From positions 124,001 to 188,000 of the forward strand of contig CAKTMO010000001.1 of NCBI GenBank assembly GCA_934573935.1: DNA of 64,000 nucleotides, in the 5' to 3' direction. The DNA comes from an uncultured Oscillospiraceae bacterium (GTDB lineage Bacteria > Bacillota > Clostridia > Oscillospirales > Oscillospiraceae). This document shows positions 8,854-16,460 of the stretch, piece after piece. The notes beneath the pieces were generated by a model. The model worked only from the letters and a program-made list of their open reading frames with translations, was not told the origin of the DNA and made no database searches. The translations under genes and the position numbers were made by a program. The stretch's first letter is position 1. Each line of letters begins with the position of its first letter.

Positions 8854-9416
8854 AAAAACATGCCGGTGTCGGCACGTTAAAAAAACATGCCGGTGGCATG
8901 TTTTTAGTGCCGATCTCGGCGGCTATGCCGCCGTAGCATCCATCTTGGTTTCCACCGCACCATCAATAACCGGCCCCGCCGCACCAGCAAAAAAGGCCCC
9001 CTTGTGCAAAGGGGGCTGTCAGCCGTAAGGCTGACTGGGGGATTGCCGGTTATCGGTCAATCCCTCCGTCGCGGCGTAAAAAAACATGCCGGTGGCATGT
9101 TTTTAGCCGCGATCCCGGCGGCTATGCCGCCGTAGCTGCCACCTCCCTTTACACAAGGGAGGCTTTGGGGGCGTTCACCGTGCGGCGGGGTGAGGGCACC
9201 CCGCCCTACGGAGGGTTACACCGTATTTGCTGCGCTCACCGATCGGGCGGACAGGGTCGTCCGCCCCTACGGAGGATCTTACGATGGAGCGGCGGTTATC
9301 GATCGGGAGGGGCAAAGCCCCTCCCCTACGAATTTTTATCATACCCGCTGCGGTTATTGAGTGGGCGGGGTAGAACCTCGCCCCTACGAAACCTCAGTAT
9401 ACCTTTCCGGCAAATG
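8854..9416. repeat. Intergenic cluster of composite palindromic repeats
   Basis: No gene is visible here. Two copies of a hairpin unit (AAAAACATGCC, loop GGT, GGCATGTTTTT) occur at 8878-8938 and 9078-9136, each followed by CGGCGGCTATGCCGCC; a half copy lies at 8854-8877. A second element runs 8996-9163 with hairpin ends GCCCCC/GGGGGC and CCTCCC/GGGAGG. Four short hairpins ending in CCCTACG or CCCCTACG follow at 9180-9212, 9244-9272, 9301-9330 and 9361-9388. The same families recur elsewhere in the window. Confidence 0.85.
8881..8905 (+). terminator. Rho-independent terminator after the DMT gene
   Basis: An 11-bp stem AAAAACATGCC/GGCATGTTTTT with loop GGT ends in a T-run. It is also part of the first dispersed repeat copy. 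Confidence 0.6.
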
Positions 9417-9443
9417 GAAAAGACCGCCTTGGCGGTCTTTTTT
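9417..9443 (-). terminator. Terminator overlapping the exoA stop codon
   Basis: AAAAGACCGCC, loop TTG-, GGCGGTCTTTT forms a GC-rich stem flanked by A/T runs; it shares its right edge with the TAA of the exonuclease gene. Confidence 0.7.
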
Positions 9444-10201
9444 TATGGTTCGGTCAGTTCCAGCACCACGGGGCAGTGGTCGCTGCCGGTGATCTCGGGC
9501 CAGATGTCGGCGTTTTTTACGCGGGGCAGCAGGCGCTGGGAGACGATGAAATAGTCGATGCGCCAGCCCGCGTTCTTCTCGCGGGCGTGGAAGCGGTAGC
9601 TCCACCAGGAGTAAGCGCCGGTGCGGTCCGGATACAATGTACGGAAGGTATCGGCAAAGCCGTTGGAGAGCAGGCGGGTCATTTTGGCCCGCTCCTCGTC
9701 GGAAAAGCCGGGGTTCATACGGTTGGTCTTGGGGTTTTTCAGGTCGATCTCCTGATGGGCCACATTCAGGTCGCCGCAGTAGACCACCGGTTTTTTGGCG
9801 TCCAACTCCTGAAGATACGAAAGGATATCGTCCTCCCACTCCATGCGGTAGTCCAGGCGGGCCAGCTGATCCTTGGAATTGGGGGTGTAGCAGCAGACGA
9901 GATAGAAGTCCTCATACTCGGCAGTGATGACGCGGCCCTCGTGCCGGTGGACGTCGGGGCCGAAATCGTAGGTGACGGACAGGGGCCGGCGGCGGGTAAA
10001 GACGGCGGTGCCGGAATAGCCCGCCTTATCGGCGCTGTTCCAGAAGCGGTGGTAGCCGGGCAGGTCAAAATCCGCCTGCTCCGGACGCATTTTCGTCTCC
10101 TGCAGGCAGATCACGTCCGCGTCGGCAAGGGCGCAGAAGTCCAGAAAGCCCTTGCTCAGACAGGCGCGCAGGCCGTTGACGTTCCATGAGATCAATCGCA
10201 T
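9443..10201 (-). CDS. exoA: Exodeoxyribonuclease III (AP endonuclease)
   Basis: The protein has 252 residues, standard for the ExoA/XthA family of the endonuclease-exonuclease-phosphatase fold. MRLISWNVNGLRA opens it, LQETKM (residues about 33-38) provides the metal-binding glutamate, GDLNVAH the catalytic Asp/Asn, and TGSDHCPV near the end the catalytic His with its Asp. It cleaves abasic sites and degrades 3' ends during base-excision repair in the cytosol. It is a single gene divergent from the Crp-like regulator, with overlapping -35 elements, so the two promoters may compete. Confidence 0.95.
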   Translation of the reverse strand: MRLISWNVNGLRACLSKGFLDFCALADADVICLQETKMRPEQADFDLPGYHRFWNSADKAGYSGTAVFTRRRPLSVTYDFGPDVHRHEGRVITAEYEDFYLVCCYTPNSKDQLARLDYRMEWEDDILSYLQELDAKKPVVYCGDLNVAHQEIDLKNPKTNRMNPGFSDEERAKMTRLLSNGFADTFRTLYPDRTGAYSWWSYRFHAREKNAGWRIDYFIVSQRLLPRVKNADIWPEITGSDHCPVVLELTEP

Positions 10202-10230
10202 GCGGGGGTCTCCCTTCGTGGTTTTTCTTC

Positions 10231-10259
10231 AGCATACCACATTTTCGCCCTCTTGACAA
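10231..10259 (-). promoter_or_regulatory. exoA promoter overlapping the divergent crp-like promoter
   Basis: Minus-strand TTGTCA (10259-10254) and TATGCT (10236-10231) have a 17-base spacer. The -35 box covers the -35 box of the plus-strand promoter. Confidence 0.7.
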
Positions 10260-10281
10260 CCGGTGAGCGGCGGACTATACT
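10253..10281 (+). promoter_or_regulatory. Promoter of the Crp-like/ABC operon
   Basis: TTGACA (10253-10258) and TATACT (10276-10281) are separated by 17 bases. Confidence 0.8.
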
Positions 10282-10290
10282 GAATAAAAC

Positions 10291-10306
10291 TGTTCCATTT
10301 GGAACA
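10291..10306 (+). promoter_or_regulatory. Perfect palindrome at the transcription start, candidate operator
   Basis: TGTTCCATTTGGAACA is a 7+2+7 dyad lying about 3 to 18 bases downstream of the predicted start point. A protein bound there would block the promoter. The encoded Crp-like protein is the obvious candidate, although the half site differs from TGTGA and TTGAT. Confidence 0.65.
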
Positions 10307-10321
10307 AAGAAGGAGTCGGCT

Positions 10322-10945
10322 ATGGAGGAGCGATCGGCGCTGTTGGCGCGGCATTTTCTGTTTCAGGGGTTGGAGAAGCTGCCGGAGGAAGCGGCGGCAC
10401 TGCCGGTGCGGCGGTTTGAGCGGGACGCGGTCATCTGCGGGCCGGACACGGCGGAGCGGGGACTGGGCATCGTGCTGGAGGGCCGCGCGGAGGCGGTGGC
10501 TCCCCCGCGGGAACAGACGGTGCTGGCCACCTTCGGGCCGGGGGACACCTTCGGCGCGGCGGCGCTGTTCGGCGGCGGCGGATATGTGTCCTGCATCCGC
10601 GCGGTGACGGCCTGCGGCGTGGTGCTGCTGCCGGAGGCGCTGCTGGAGGCGTGGTTCGCCCGCTACCCCTCCATGGTGGTGAACTACATCACGTTTCTCT
10701 CCGGTCGGGTGCGGTTTTTGAATGGGAAGATCGCCGTTCTGACCCAGGAGGGGGCGCCGCAGCGGCTGTACCGCTGGCTGCAGGCCAACTGCGACGGGGC
10801 GGGACGGGTGCCGGAGGGCATCAGCATGACGAAGCTGGCGGCGATGCTGGCCATGGGGCGCACCAGTCTGTATCGGGCCATGGAGGAATTGACGGCGGCG
10901 GGCATGATCGTCCGCGACGGAAAAAGAATCGAGGTAATCCAATGA
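10322..10945 (+). CDS. Crp/Fnr-family transcriptional regulator
   Basis: The protein has 207 residues from ATG 10322, chosen for the AAGGAG site 7 bases upstream; an earlier in-frame ATG lies inside the -35 box. Residues about 30-120 form a cyclic-nucleotide-binding-like beta barrel (LEGRAEAV, FGPGDTFGAAALFGG) but without the Arg/Ser pocket of true cAMP receptors. The C-terminal winged helix contains ISMTKLAAMLAMGRTSLYRAMEEL. There is no cysteine cluster for Fe-S sensing. Its stop overlaps the start of the ABC lipoprotein by 4 bases, so it is translated with the importer it probably controls. The effector is unknown. Confidence 0.88.
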   Translation: MEERSALLARHFLFQGLEKLPEEAAALPVRRFERDAVICGPDTAERGLGIVLEGRAEAVAPPREQTVLATFGPGDTFGAAALFGGGGYVSCIRAVTACGVVLLPEALLEAWFARYPSMVVNYITFLSGRVRFLNGKIAVLTQEGAPQRLYRWLQANCDGAGRVPEGISMTKLAAMLAMGRTSLYRAMEELTAAGMIVRDGKRIEVIQ

Positions 10946-11952
10946 AACACATCAAATCTGTGGTAAGTCTGCTGCTGGCGGTGGCGCTGGCGTTTACTCT
11001 GGCAGGCTGCGGCACCAAAGAAGAGCCTGCGGCCGACGACAGCGATGAGCTGACGCCGGCGGAGGTGAACCTGTACGTGCTGTCGGGCCCCACCGGCATC
11101 GGGGCCATGAATCTGTGGGCCACCGCCGACGCGGGCGAGACGGCCAACACCTATCACATCACCATGCCCGGGGCCAATGACGAGGTGGTGGCCGCCCTGT
11201 CCAACGGTCAGGCGGACATTGCCGCCGTGGCCACCAATCTGGCGGCCACGCTGTACAACAAGACCGACGGCGGCGTAACGGTGCTGGCGGTGAACACGCT
11301 GGGGGTGCTGTCGCTGCTGGGCAACGGCGGGGAGGTGGCCTCCATCGCCGATCTGGCGGGCAGGACCATCTATGCCCCCGGGCAGGGGGCCAATCCGGAG
11401 TATATCCTGCGGTATGTACTGCGGGGCAACGGGCTGGACCCCGACAGAGACGTGACGCTGCGGTTCGTGGGCGAGGGCAGCGAGCTGCTGACCGTGTGGC
11501 AGACCGATCCGGAGGCCGTAATCCTGGCGCCTCAGCCGGTGGCTACCAGTATTCTGATGCAGAACGAGAACGCACGGACGCTGTTTGACATGACGGAGGA
11601 GTGGGACAAGGTATCCGGCGGCGAGAGCACGCTGATGATGGGCTGCGTCATTGTGCGCAACGCCTTTTTGCAGGAGCATCCCGACGCGGTGACGCTGTTT
11701 TTGCAGGAGTATGCCGCCTCTATTGAGAAGGCGCAGTCCGACGCGGCGGGCACCGCCGCACTGTGTGAGCAGTACGGGCTGATCCCCAAGGCGGCGCTGG
11801 CGGAGAAGGCGCTGCCCTACTGCGGGCTGACGTTTGTCACCGGCGCGGAGATGAAGGCGGGGCTGAGCGGCTATCTGCAGGTGATGTTTGACGCCGATCC
11901 CAGGAGCGTGGGCGGCGCCATGCCGGACGACGGGTTCTATTACGGTGCGTAA
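10942..11952 (+). CDS. ABC importer substrate-binding lipoprotein (SsuA/ThiY-like)
   Basis: The protein has 336 residues. A lipoprotein signal peptide with lipobox LAGC places the mature Cys at residue 22. The mature part resembles NMT1/SsuA-type binding proteins: LSGPTGIGAMNLW, a segment about VVAALSNGQADIAAV, and LAGRTIYAPGQGANPEYILRYVL are in the expected order. ATG 10942 overlaps the regulator stop (ATGA). The SBP-permease-ATPase order with short overlaps marks a complete importer of the nitrate/sulfonate/taurine class. The ligand is not predictable; aromatic or sulfonated small acids and thiamine precursors are family possibilities. Confidence 0.85.
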   Translation: MKHIKSVVSLLLAVALAFTLAGCGTKEEPAADDSDELTPAEVNLYVLSGPTGIGAMNLWATADAGETANTYHITMPGANDEVVAALSNGQADIAAVATNLAATLYNKTDGGVTVLAVNTLGVLSLLGNGGEVASIADLAGRTIYAPGQGANPEYILRYVLRGNGLDPDRDVTLRFVGEGSELLTVWQTDPEAVILAPQPVATSILMQNENARTLFDMTEEWDKVSGGESTLMMGCVIVRNAFLQEHPDAVTLFLQEYAASIEKAQSDAAGTAALCEQYGLIPKAALAEKALPYCGLTFVTGAEMKAGLSGYLQVMFDADPRSVGGAMPDDGFYYGA

Positions 11953-12694
11953 GGCACTGAAAAAAGGCGGCGCGGTGCTCTTCTGGCTGCTGGTGTGGCA
12001 GTTGGCGGCTATGGCCGCCAACCGGACGCTGCTGCTGCCGCTGCCTACGCCGGTGGAGACGGTGCGGGCGCTGGCGGCGATGGCGGGCATGGTGGGGTTC
12101 TGGCGGTCGCTGGGGCTTTCGCTGCTGCGGATCGGCGCGGGGTTCGCGCTGGCGGCGGCGGTGGGCACGCTGTGTGCCGCCGCGGCACACCGGTGGCGGG
12201 TGTTCCGGTGGCTGGCGGAGCCGCTGCTGGGGGTGATCCGCGCCATTCCGGTGGCGGTGTTTACCATTGTGGTGTTTTTGTGGGTCAGCCGGAGGTATAT
12301 CCCCAGCGTGATCGTATTTCTGACGGTGCTGCCCATCGTGTGGAGCAATGTGGCGGCGGGGCTTGACCACGCCGACAGGGGGCTGGAGGAGATGGCCCGT
12401 GTGTTCGGCATGGGGCGGTGGGAGGTGCTGCGGCACATCACGCTGCCTCAGGTGCGGCCCTACGCCGCCGCGGCCATGGCCACGGGGCTGGGCTTTGCCT
12501 GGAAGTCGGGCATCGCGGCGGAGGTCATCTGCCGGACGCAGGGGTCGCTGGGCGACCTTTTGTGGAGCGGCAAGGCCAGCGTCTGCTATGACGAGGTATT
12601 CGCGCTGACGGTGGTGATCGTGGCGTGCAGCGGGCTGCTGCAGGGGGCCGCGGTACGCCTGACGGGAAAGGAGCGGGGGCATGATCCGGTTTGA
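11945..12694 (+). CDS. ABC importer permease (SsuC/TauC-like)
   Basis: The likely start is GTG 11945, which overlaps the preceding stop and gives 249 residues beginning VRKALKKGG; an upstream ATG at 11888 would add 19 non-hydrophobic residues. Six membrane segments are visible. The EAA loop for contacting the ATPase runs GMGRWEVLRHITLPQVRPY (residues about 154-172). The gene overlaps the ATPase gene by 14 bases. It forms the membrane channel for the ligand captured by the lipoprotein. Confidence 0.85.
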   Translation: MRKALKKGGAVLFWLLVWQLAAMAANRTLLLPLPTPVETVRALAAMAGMVGFWRSLGLSLLRIGAGFALAAAVGTLCAAAAHRWRVFRWLAEPLLGVIRAIPVAVFTIVVFLWVSRRYIPSVIVFLTVLPIVWSNVAAGLDHADRGLEEMARVFGMGRWEVLRHITLPQVRPYAAAAMATGLGFAWKSGIAAEVICRTQGSLGDLLWSGKASVCYDEVFALTVVIVACSGLLQGAAVRLTGKERGHDPV

Positions 12695-13244
12695 CCATGT
12701 GACCTTTGGCTATGTGCCGGAGCGGGCGGTGCTGCGGGAGTTTTCACTGGAGGTGCCGTCGGGGGAACGCGTGTGCCTGACGGGGGCATCGGGACAGGGA
12801 AAGACCACGGCGCTGCGGCTGCTGATGGGGCTGGAACGGCCCTGGAGCGGGACGGTGACGCTGCCGGAGGGCACGCGGCTGGCGGCGGTGTTTCAGGAGG
12901 ACCGGCTGCTGCCGTGGAAGACGGTGCTGGAAAACGCGGCGCTGTTCGGCGGCTGGGAGGCCGCCCGCCACTGGCTGGCGGCGGTGGGTCTGGGCGAGTG
13001 TCAGGACGCGCTGCCAGAAGCCCTGAGCGGCGGTATGCGGCGGCGGGCGGCACTGGCGCGGGCGCTGGCCCATCCCTTTGACGTATTGGTGCTGGACGAG
13101 GCGCTGACGGGGCTGGACGAGGCGGCCAGGGAGCGCTGTCTGGCCGCCATCGACGCGGCGGTGGGGCCGCGGACCCTGGTGATGGCCTGCCACGAACTGC
13201 GGGAGGCGGAGGCTCTGGGGGCCGCGGCGGCGGCCATCACTTGA
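12681..13244 (+). CDS. ABC importer ATPase, unusually short
   Basis: The protein has 187 residues. Walker A is GASGQGKTT (residues 35-43), the Q-loop VFQEDRLLPW, the signature LSGGMRRR, Walker B VLVLDEAL followed by TGLD, and the switch histidine lies in ACHE. Family members are usually 230-260 residues; here the protein ends soon after the H-loop at GAAAAAIT, so the C-terminal helices are missing. All catalytic motifs remain, so it is probably active. The TGA stop lies inside the -35 box of the next gene's promoter. Confidence 0.88.
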   Translation: MIRFDHVTFGYVPERAVLREFSLEVPSGERVCLTGASGQGKTTALRLLMGLERPWSGTVTLPEGTRLAAVFQEDRLLPWKTVLENAALFGGWEAARHWLAAVGLGECQDALPEALSGGMRRRAALARALAHPFDVLVLDEALTGLDEAARERCLAAIDAAVGPRTLVMACHELREAEALGAAAAAIT

Positions 13245-13269
13245 CAAGAGGGGAGCTTGCTCCTATAAT
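13241..13269 (+). promoter_or_regulatory. Full-consensus promoter TTGACA-17-TATAAT
   Basis: TTGACA (13241-13246) contains the TGA stop of the ABC ATPase; TATAAT is at 13264-13269. It should be a strong sigma-A promoter for the lipoprotein gene. Confidence 0.85.
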
Positions 13270-13274
13270 AGCAT

Positions 13275-13296
13275 GCGCCGCACGGCTGTGCGGCGC
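13275..13296 (+). promoter_or_regulatory. Hairpin at the 5' end of the lipoprotein mRNA
   Basis: GCGCCGCAC, loop GGCT, GTGCGGCGC begins at the predicted first transcribed base and is followed by ATTCCTTTTTG. It may protect the 5' end, act as a weak terminator, or finish the ABC operon transcript. Confidence 0.6.
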
Positions 13297-13324
13297 ATTC
13301 CTTTTTGATGCAGGAGAACCTTTT

Positions 13325-15199
13325 ATGACAAGAAAGAGCTTTCGAATGACAGGCGCGGCGCTGCTGGCGGCGGTGTGCCTGCTGCTGACGCTGGCGGGCT
13401 GCGGCGGGGGAAAATCGCTGCTGAAGCAGCCTATCCAGCCGCTGACGTGCGTTACGCCCGCGGCGCTGCCCACCATGATCCCCCTGGGGGACGGGCAGGT
13501 GCTGACGGGCTGGGTGGATTATGAGAAGAACACCACCTATCTGGCGGTGGTGGATGTGGCCGCCGACAGGATGGCCGCCTATCGTGAACTGGAGGGCAGC
13601 TGGGAGCTGCAGGAGCAGCGGTTCACGGACGGCGGCGTGGCGCTGTTCTGCTGGGAGGAGGGCGGCTGGCTACTGCTGGACAGCGATCTGGAGGAGCAGG
13701 GCCGCTATGCCAACGACCAGTATGGCGGCGTGTTCTCCCACGACGGGAGCCGCTATTACTTCCTTCAGGACGATGTGCTGTGCCGCGCGGAGGTGGCCAC
13801 CGGCCAGGTGGAGCGGGTGCCCCTGGAGGACGACATGCGCTTTCTGGACGTGGCGGGGATCGCGCCGGATTCCGAGACGCTGTTTCTGCACTGCCGGCTG
13901 TCCCCCTACAGCACGGAGAGCGGCACGGCGATCCTGAACGTGGACACCGGCGCGTACACCATGCTGCAGACGCCCTGGTACGCCCCGTATCCCAACGGGG
14001 CGGGAACGGAGCTTCTGTGGTTCAACAACGAGGCCATGGGGTACGACGTGCTGTATCCCTATGACGGGGCCTACTATCGGGCGGAGAGCGTGGTGCTGGG
14101 CGGCGAGGAATCGGAGCTGCTGCCGGTGAGCGGCTCGCCGTATCTGCTGGGACTGGCGGGCGGCGTGACGCTGTACCGGCTGGCGGACGGCGTATCCGCG
14201 TGCCCGCTGCCGGAGGACAGCGTGGGCGGCGCGATGCGGGACGCGGTATGGCTGCCGGAGAACGTGATGGTCGGCTGCGCCTATGGAGACGGACAGCTGC
14301 GGCTGGTGGCCATCGATCCGGCCCAGCTGACCTTCGAGCAGGTGGCTGACGCGGCGCAGATCCCGTCGCCCCTGACGGTGGACACGGCGCTGATGGAGGT
14401 ATATTGGGGTGAGCTGAACGGTGCGCCCCTGCCGTCCACCTTGCAGGAGGCGCGGGACTACGCCGACCGGCTGGAGGAGCGCTACGACGTGACGATCCTG
14501 CTGTCGGCCCAGGGGCAGGAGGCCTGCGAGGCGGTGTGGGATGCCACGGTGACCACCACGGATCAGTGGGGGCTGGAGGATGAGCCGCGGGCCATTGCAC
14601 GGATGCTGGAGGCGCTGGACCGGACGCTGGCGCTGTATCCGGAGGGCTTTTTCCGCCAGATGCGCAACAGCATGGGTGAGGGCGGCGTGCGGTTCATTCC
14701 GGTGGGCCACATTGAAAACGCCGTCAACGCCATCGGGCTGACCTATGAGACCTACGGCTGGCAGAACATCTATATCGACGTGACCATCGACGCCTTTGAG
14801 AGCACCATCTGCCACGAGATCTGGCACGCCATCGAGGGGGTGCTGCTGACCCGCAACTGGGACGCCATTGATCGGGAGGAATGGGACAGCTGCAATCCGG
14901 AGGGCTTCCGTTACAACGAGGACGCCCAGGAGGCAGATTCCGATCCGTCGCGGTGGACGTTCTTCGGGGAAACGGAGATGCGGAACGTCTATTTCGTGGA
15001 CTACTACAGCCGCACCAACGCCAAGGAGGATCGGGCACGGCTGATGGAGTACATCATGGCCAGCGAGGATGTGGCGGGCGCGCTGATGCAGTCCCCTGCC
15101 CTTCAGCAGAAGCTGGAGATCCTATGTCGGGCCATTCGGGAGAATTTTGACACCAGCGGCTGGGAGCAGCCGCGGTGGGAACGGTTTTCAGAGCGTTGA
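13325..15199 (+). CDS. Lipoprotein with HExxH metallopeptidase-like site
   Basis: The protein has 624 residues from ATG 13325 (AGGAG site 8 bases upstream). A signal peptide ends in lipobox LAGC (Cys near residue 26). Residues about 40-370 are rich in beta strands with repeated W/Y/G turns, suggesting a propeller-like or WD-type module. The C-terminal 250 residues hold HEIWHAIEG with H497, E498 and H501, the zinc-binding HExxH motif of gluzincin-type peptidases; the third ligand may be one of the acidic residues in the following FFGETEMRNVYFVDYY stretch. It would act on the outer face of the membrane. I do not recognise a named family. It is monocistronic with its own strong promoter. Confidence 0.7.
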   Translation: MTRKSFRMTGAALLAAVCLLLTLAGCGGGKSLLKQPIQPLTCVTPAALPTMIPLGDGQVLTGWVDYEKNTTYLAVVDVAADRMAAYRELEGSWELQEQRFTDGGVALFCWEEGGWLLLDSDLEEQGRYANDQYGGVFSHDGSRYYFLQDDVLCRAEVATGQVERVPLEDDMRFLDVAGIAPDSETLFLHCRLSPYSTESGTAILNVDTGAYTMLQTPWYAPYPNGAGTELLWFNNEAMGYDVLYPYDGAYYRAESVVLGGEESELLPVSGSPYLLGLAGGVTLYRLADGVSACPLPEDSVGGAMRDAVWLPENVMVGCAYGDGQLRLVAIDPAQLTFEQVADAAQIPSPLTVDTALMEVYWGELNGAPLPSTLQEARDYADRLEERYDVTILLSAQGQEACEAVWDATVTTTDQWGLEDEPRAIARMLEALDRTLALYPEGFFRQMRNSMGEGGVRFIPVGHIENAVNAIGLTYETYGWQNIYIDVTIDAFESTICHEIWHAIEGVLLTRNWDAIDREEWDSCNPEGFRYNEDAQEADSDPSRWTFFGETEMRNVYFVDYYSRTNAKEDRARLMEYIMASEDVAGALMQSPALQQKLEILCRAIRENFDTSGWEQPRWERFSER

Positions 15200-15461
15200 A
15201 AAACAGGATCGCGGCGGCACAGCCGCCGCGATCCAGCAGTTATCCACCGCACTCTCTTACGACAATCCCTCCGGCGCTTCGCGCCGCCGCTCTTTACACA
15301 AGGGAGGCTGTGAAGTGCGTGCGTTCATCGTGTGGCGGGGTGAGGGCACCCCGCCCTACGCGGGGTAGAACGAAGTTGTGCGCAGGGGCGGGGTCCTACC
15401 CCGCCCGCCGTTCAACGGAGGCTTTGAAATTGTGCGATATGGCCGTTTTTTGACAAACTGA
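15200..15461. repeat. Intergenic palindromic repeats
   Basis: No gene is visible. A 13-bp stem with loop ACA occupies 15206-15234 (GGATCGCGGCGGC arm). A half copy of the dispersed element, with CAATCCCTCC and the CTTTACACAAGGGAGG end, is at 15262-15309. Two hairpins of the GGGG/CCCC-CCTACG type lie at 15331-15360 and 15381-15410. Confidence 0.8.
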
Positions 15462-15494
15462 CAGGAAGAGCCGCCCTTGAGGCGGCTCTTCCTG
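15462..15494 (-). terminator. Terminator after the MerR gene
   Basis: A perfect 14-bp stem (CAGGAAGAGCCGCC arm) with a 5-base loop lies 8 bases past the stop codon at 15503. Confidence 0.7.
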
Positions 15495-15502
15495 TTTCAT
15501 GA

Positions 15503-16318
15503 TTATTTCCGGATGATGGGGTAGCAGACTTCGGTGACGAATTCGTCGGGGTTCTGGGTCTCGTGGGGGGAGACGTGGTAGATATTGAACATGGGACCGG
15601 CGTACTGGTAGCCGTTGGCCTCGATCCAGGCGGCTACGGCGGCGTTGACCTCGCCGATATGCTCATAGCCGCCCTGGTAGGTGCAGCCGGCGTAGGTGAC
15701 GGCGGGCAGGGTACGGAACTTCACGTGGGGGGTATCGGGATACTGGCCTTTGACGGTCTTCTGGGCCTCTACCTCCACGTCGTGCTCCTTGTACTCGGCG
15801 TCCAGGAAGGTGACGCTGCAATAGCAGGGGTCGTCGGGGATCAGGTGCAGGTGGTCGGTCTCGGCGCAGAGGACGCCCCACACCATGCCCTCCTTTTCGT
15901 AGCAGGGGATGGTCATGCGGACGCAGGCGGCGTAGCGCTGGGGCAGGGTCTTGACGGTAACATTGTATGCCATAGCATCTTCCTTTCTCAATCGTTTCCG
16001 TGCGCTGTCCAGCAGGCGCAGCTTCCGGGCCACGTCCTCCGCCTGGGCCTGCAGCAGCGCCTGCTGTTGAGCAAGGCAGTCGTCCAGCCGCTGATGGTCG
16101 TCGTAGAAGGACAGGATGCGGCAGATGTCCGCCAGACGAAAGCCCATGTCCTTCAGGGCGGTGATGCGGCAGACGGCGGGCAGCTGGGACTCGCTGTAGT
16201 AGCGGTAGTCGGTGAACCGGTCGATATAGGCAGGGGTCAGCAGGCCGATGTCGTCATAGTGGCGCAGCATGCGGACGCTGACGCGGGACAGCTTGGAAAA
16301 CTCTCCGATCTTCAACAT
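15503..16318 (-). CDS. MerR-family regulator with GyrI-like effector domain
   Basis: The protein has 271 residues. The N-terminal MerR helix-turn-helix begins MLKIGEFSKLSRVSVRMLRH with the wing YRYYSESQL; a coiled dimerisation helix covers residues about 80-115. Residues about 118-271 form a GyrI/AraC-effector-like SRPBCC-type ligand pocket (Y.GGYEHIGEVNAAV..WIEANGY). BmrR-type regulators with this layout sense hydrophobic cations or drugs. No target gene is adjacent; its own promoter has the stretched MerR-type spacer, so autoregulation is likely. The ligand is unknown. Confidence 0.88.
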   Translation of the reverse strand: MLKIGEFSKLSRVSVRMLRHYDDIGLLTPAYIDRFTDYRYYSESQLPAVCRITALKDMGFRLADICRILSFYDDHQRLDDCLAQQQALLQAQAEDVARKLRLLDSARKRLRKEDAMAYNVTVKTLPQRYAACVRMTIPCYEKEGMVWGVLCAETDHLHLIPDDPCYCSVTFLDAEYKEHDVEVEAQKTVKGQYPDTPHVKFRTLPAVTYAGCTYQGGYEHIGEVNAAVAAWIEANGYQYAGPMFNIYHVSPHETQNPDEFVTEVCYPIIRK

Positions 16319-16359
16319 TGCGGGTTACCTCCATGGGGGTGTTTTTTGAGCTCGGATAT

Positions 16360-16390
16360 AGGATAAGGCCTGACAGTGTGGCAGAGTCAA
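16360..16390 (-). promoter_or_regulatory. MerR-type promoter with 19-bp spacer
   Basis: Minus-strand TTGACT (16390-16385) and TATCCT (16365-16360) are 19 bases apart, the overlong spacing that MerR proteins correct by untwisting DNA. It drives the merR-like gene itself. Confidence 0.6.
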
Positions 16391-16413
16391 GACAGAACAT
16401 GAAATTTTTGATA

Positions 16414-16446
16414 AAAATATCCTCCGGCGGGGCCGGAGGATATTTT
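16414..16446 (-). terminator. Terminator after hppA
   Basis: A 15-bp stem (AAAATATCCTCCGGC arm) with loop GGG carries T-runs on both strands and lies 15 bases after the hppA stop. Confidence 0.85.
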
Positions 16447-16460
16447 CAATTGACAGATCC

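Noticed and set aside
9165..9554. Small open frames through the repeat cluster and into exoA
   Set aside because: They arise from GC-rich hairpins and lack start signals.
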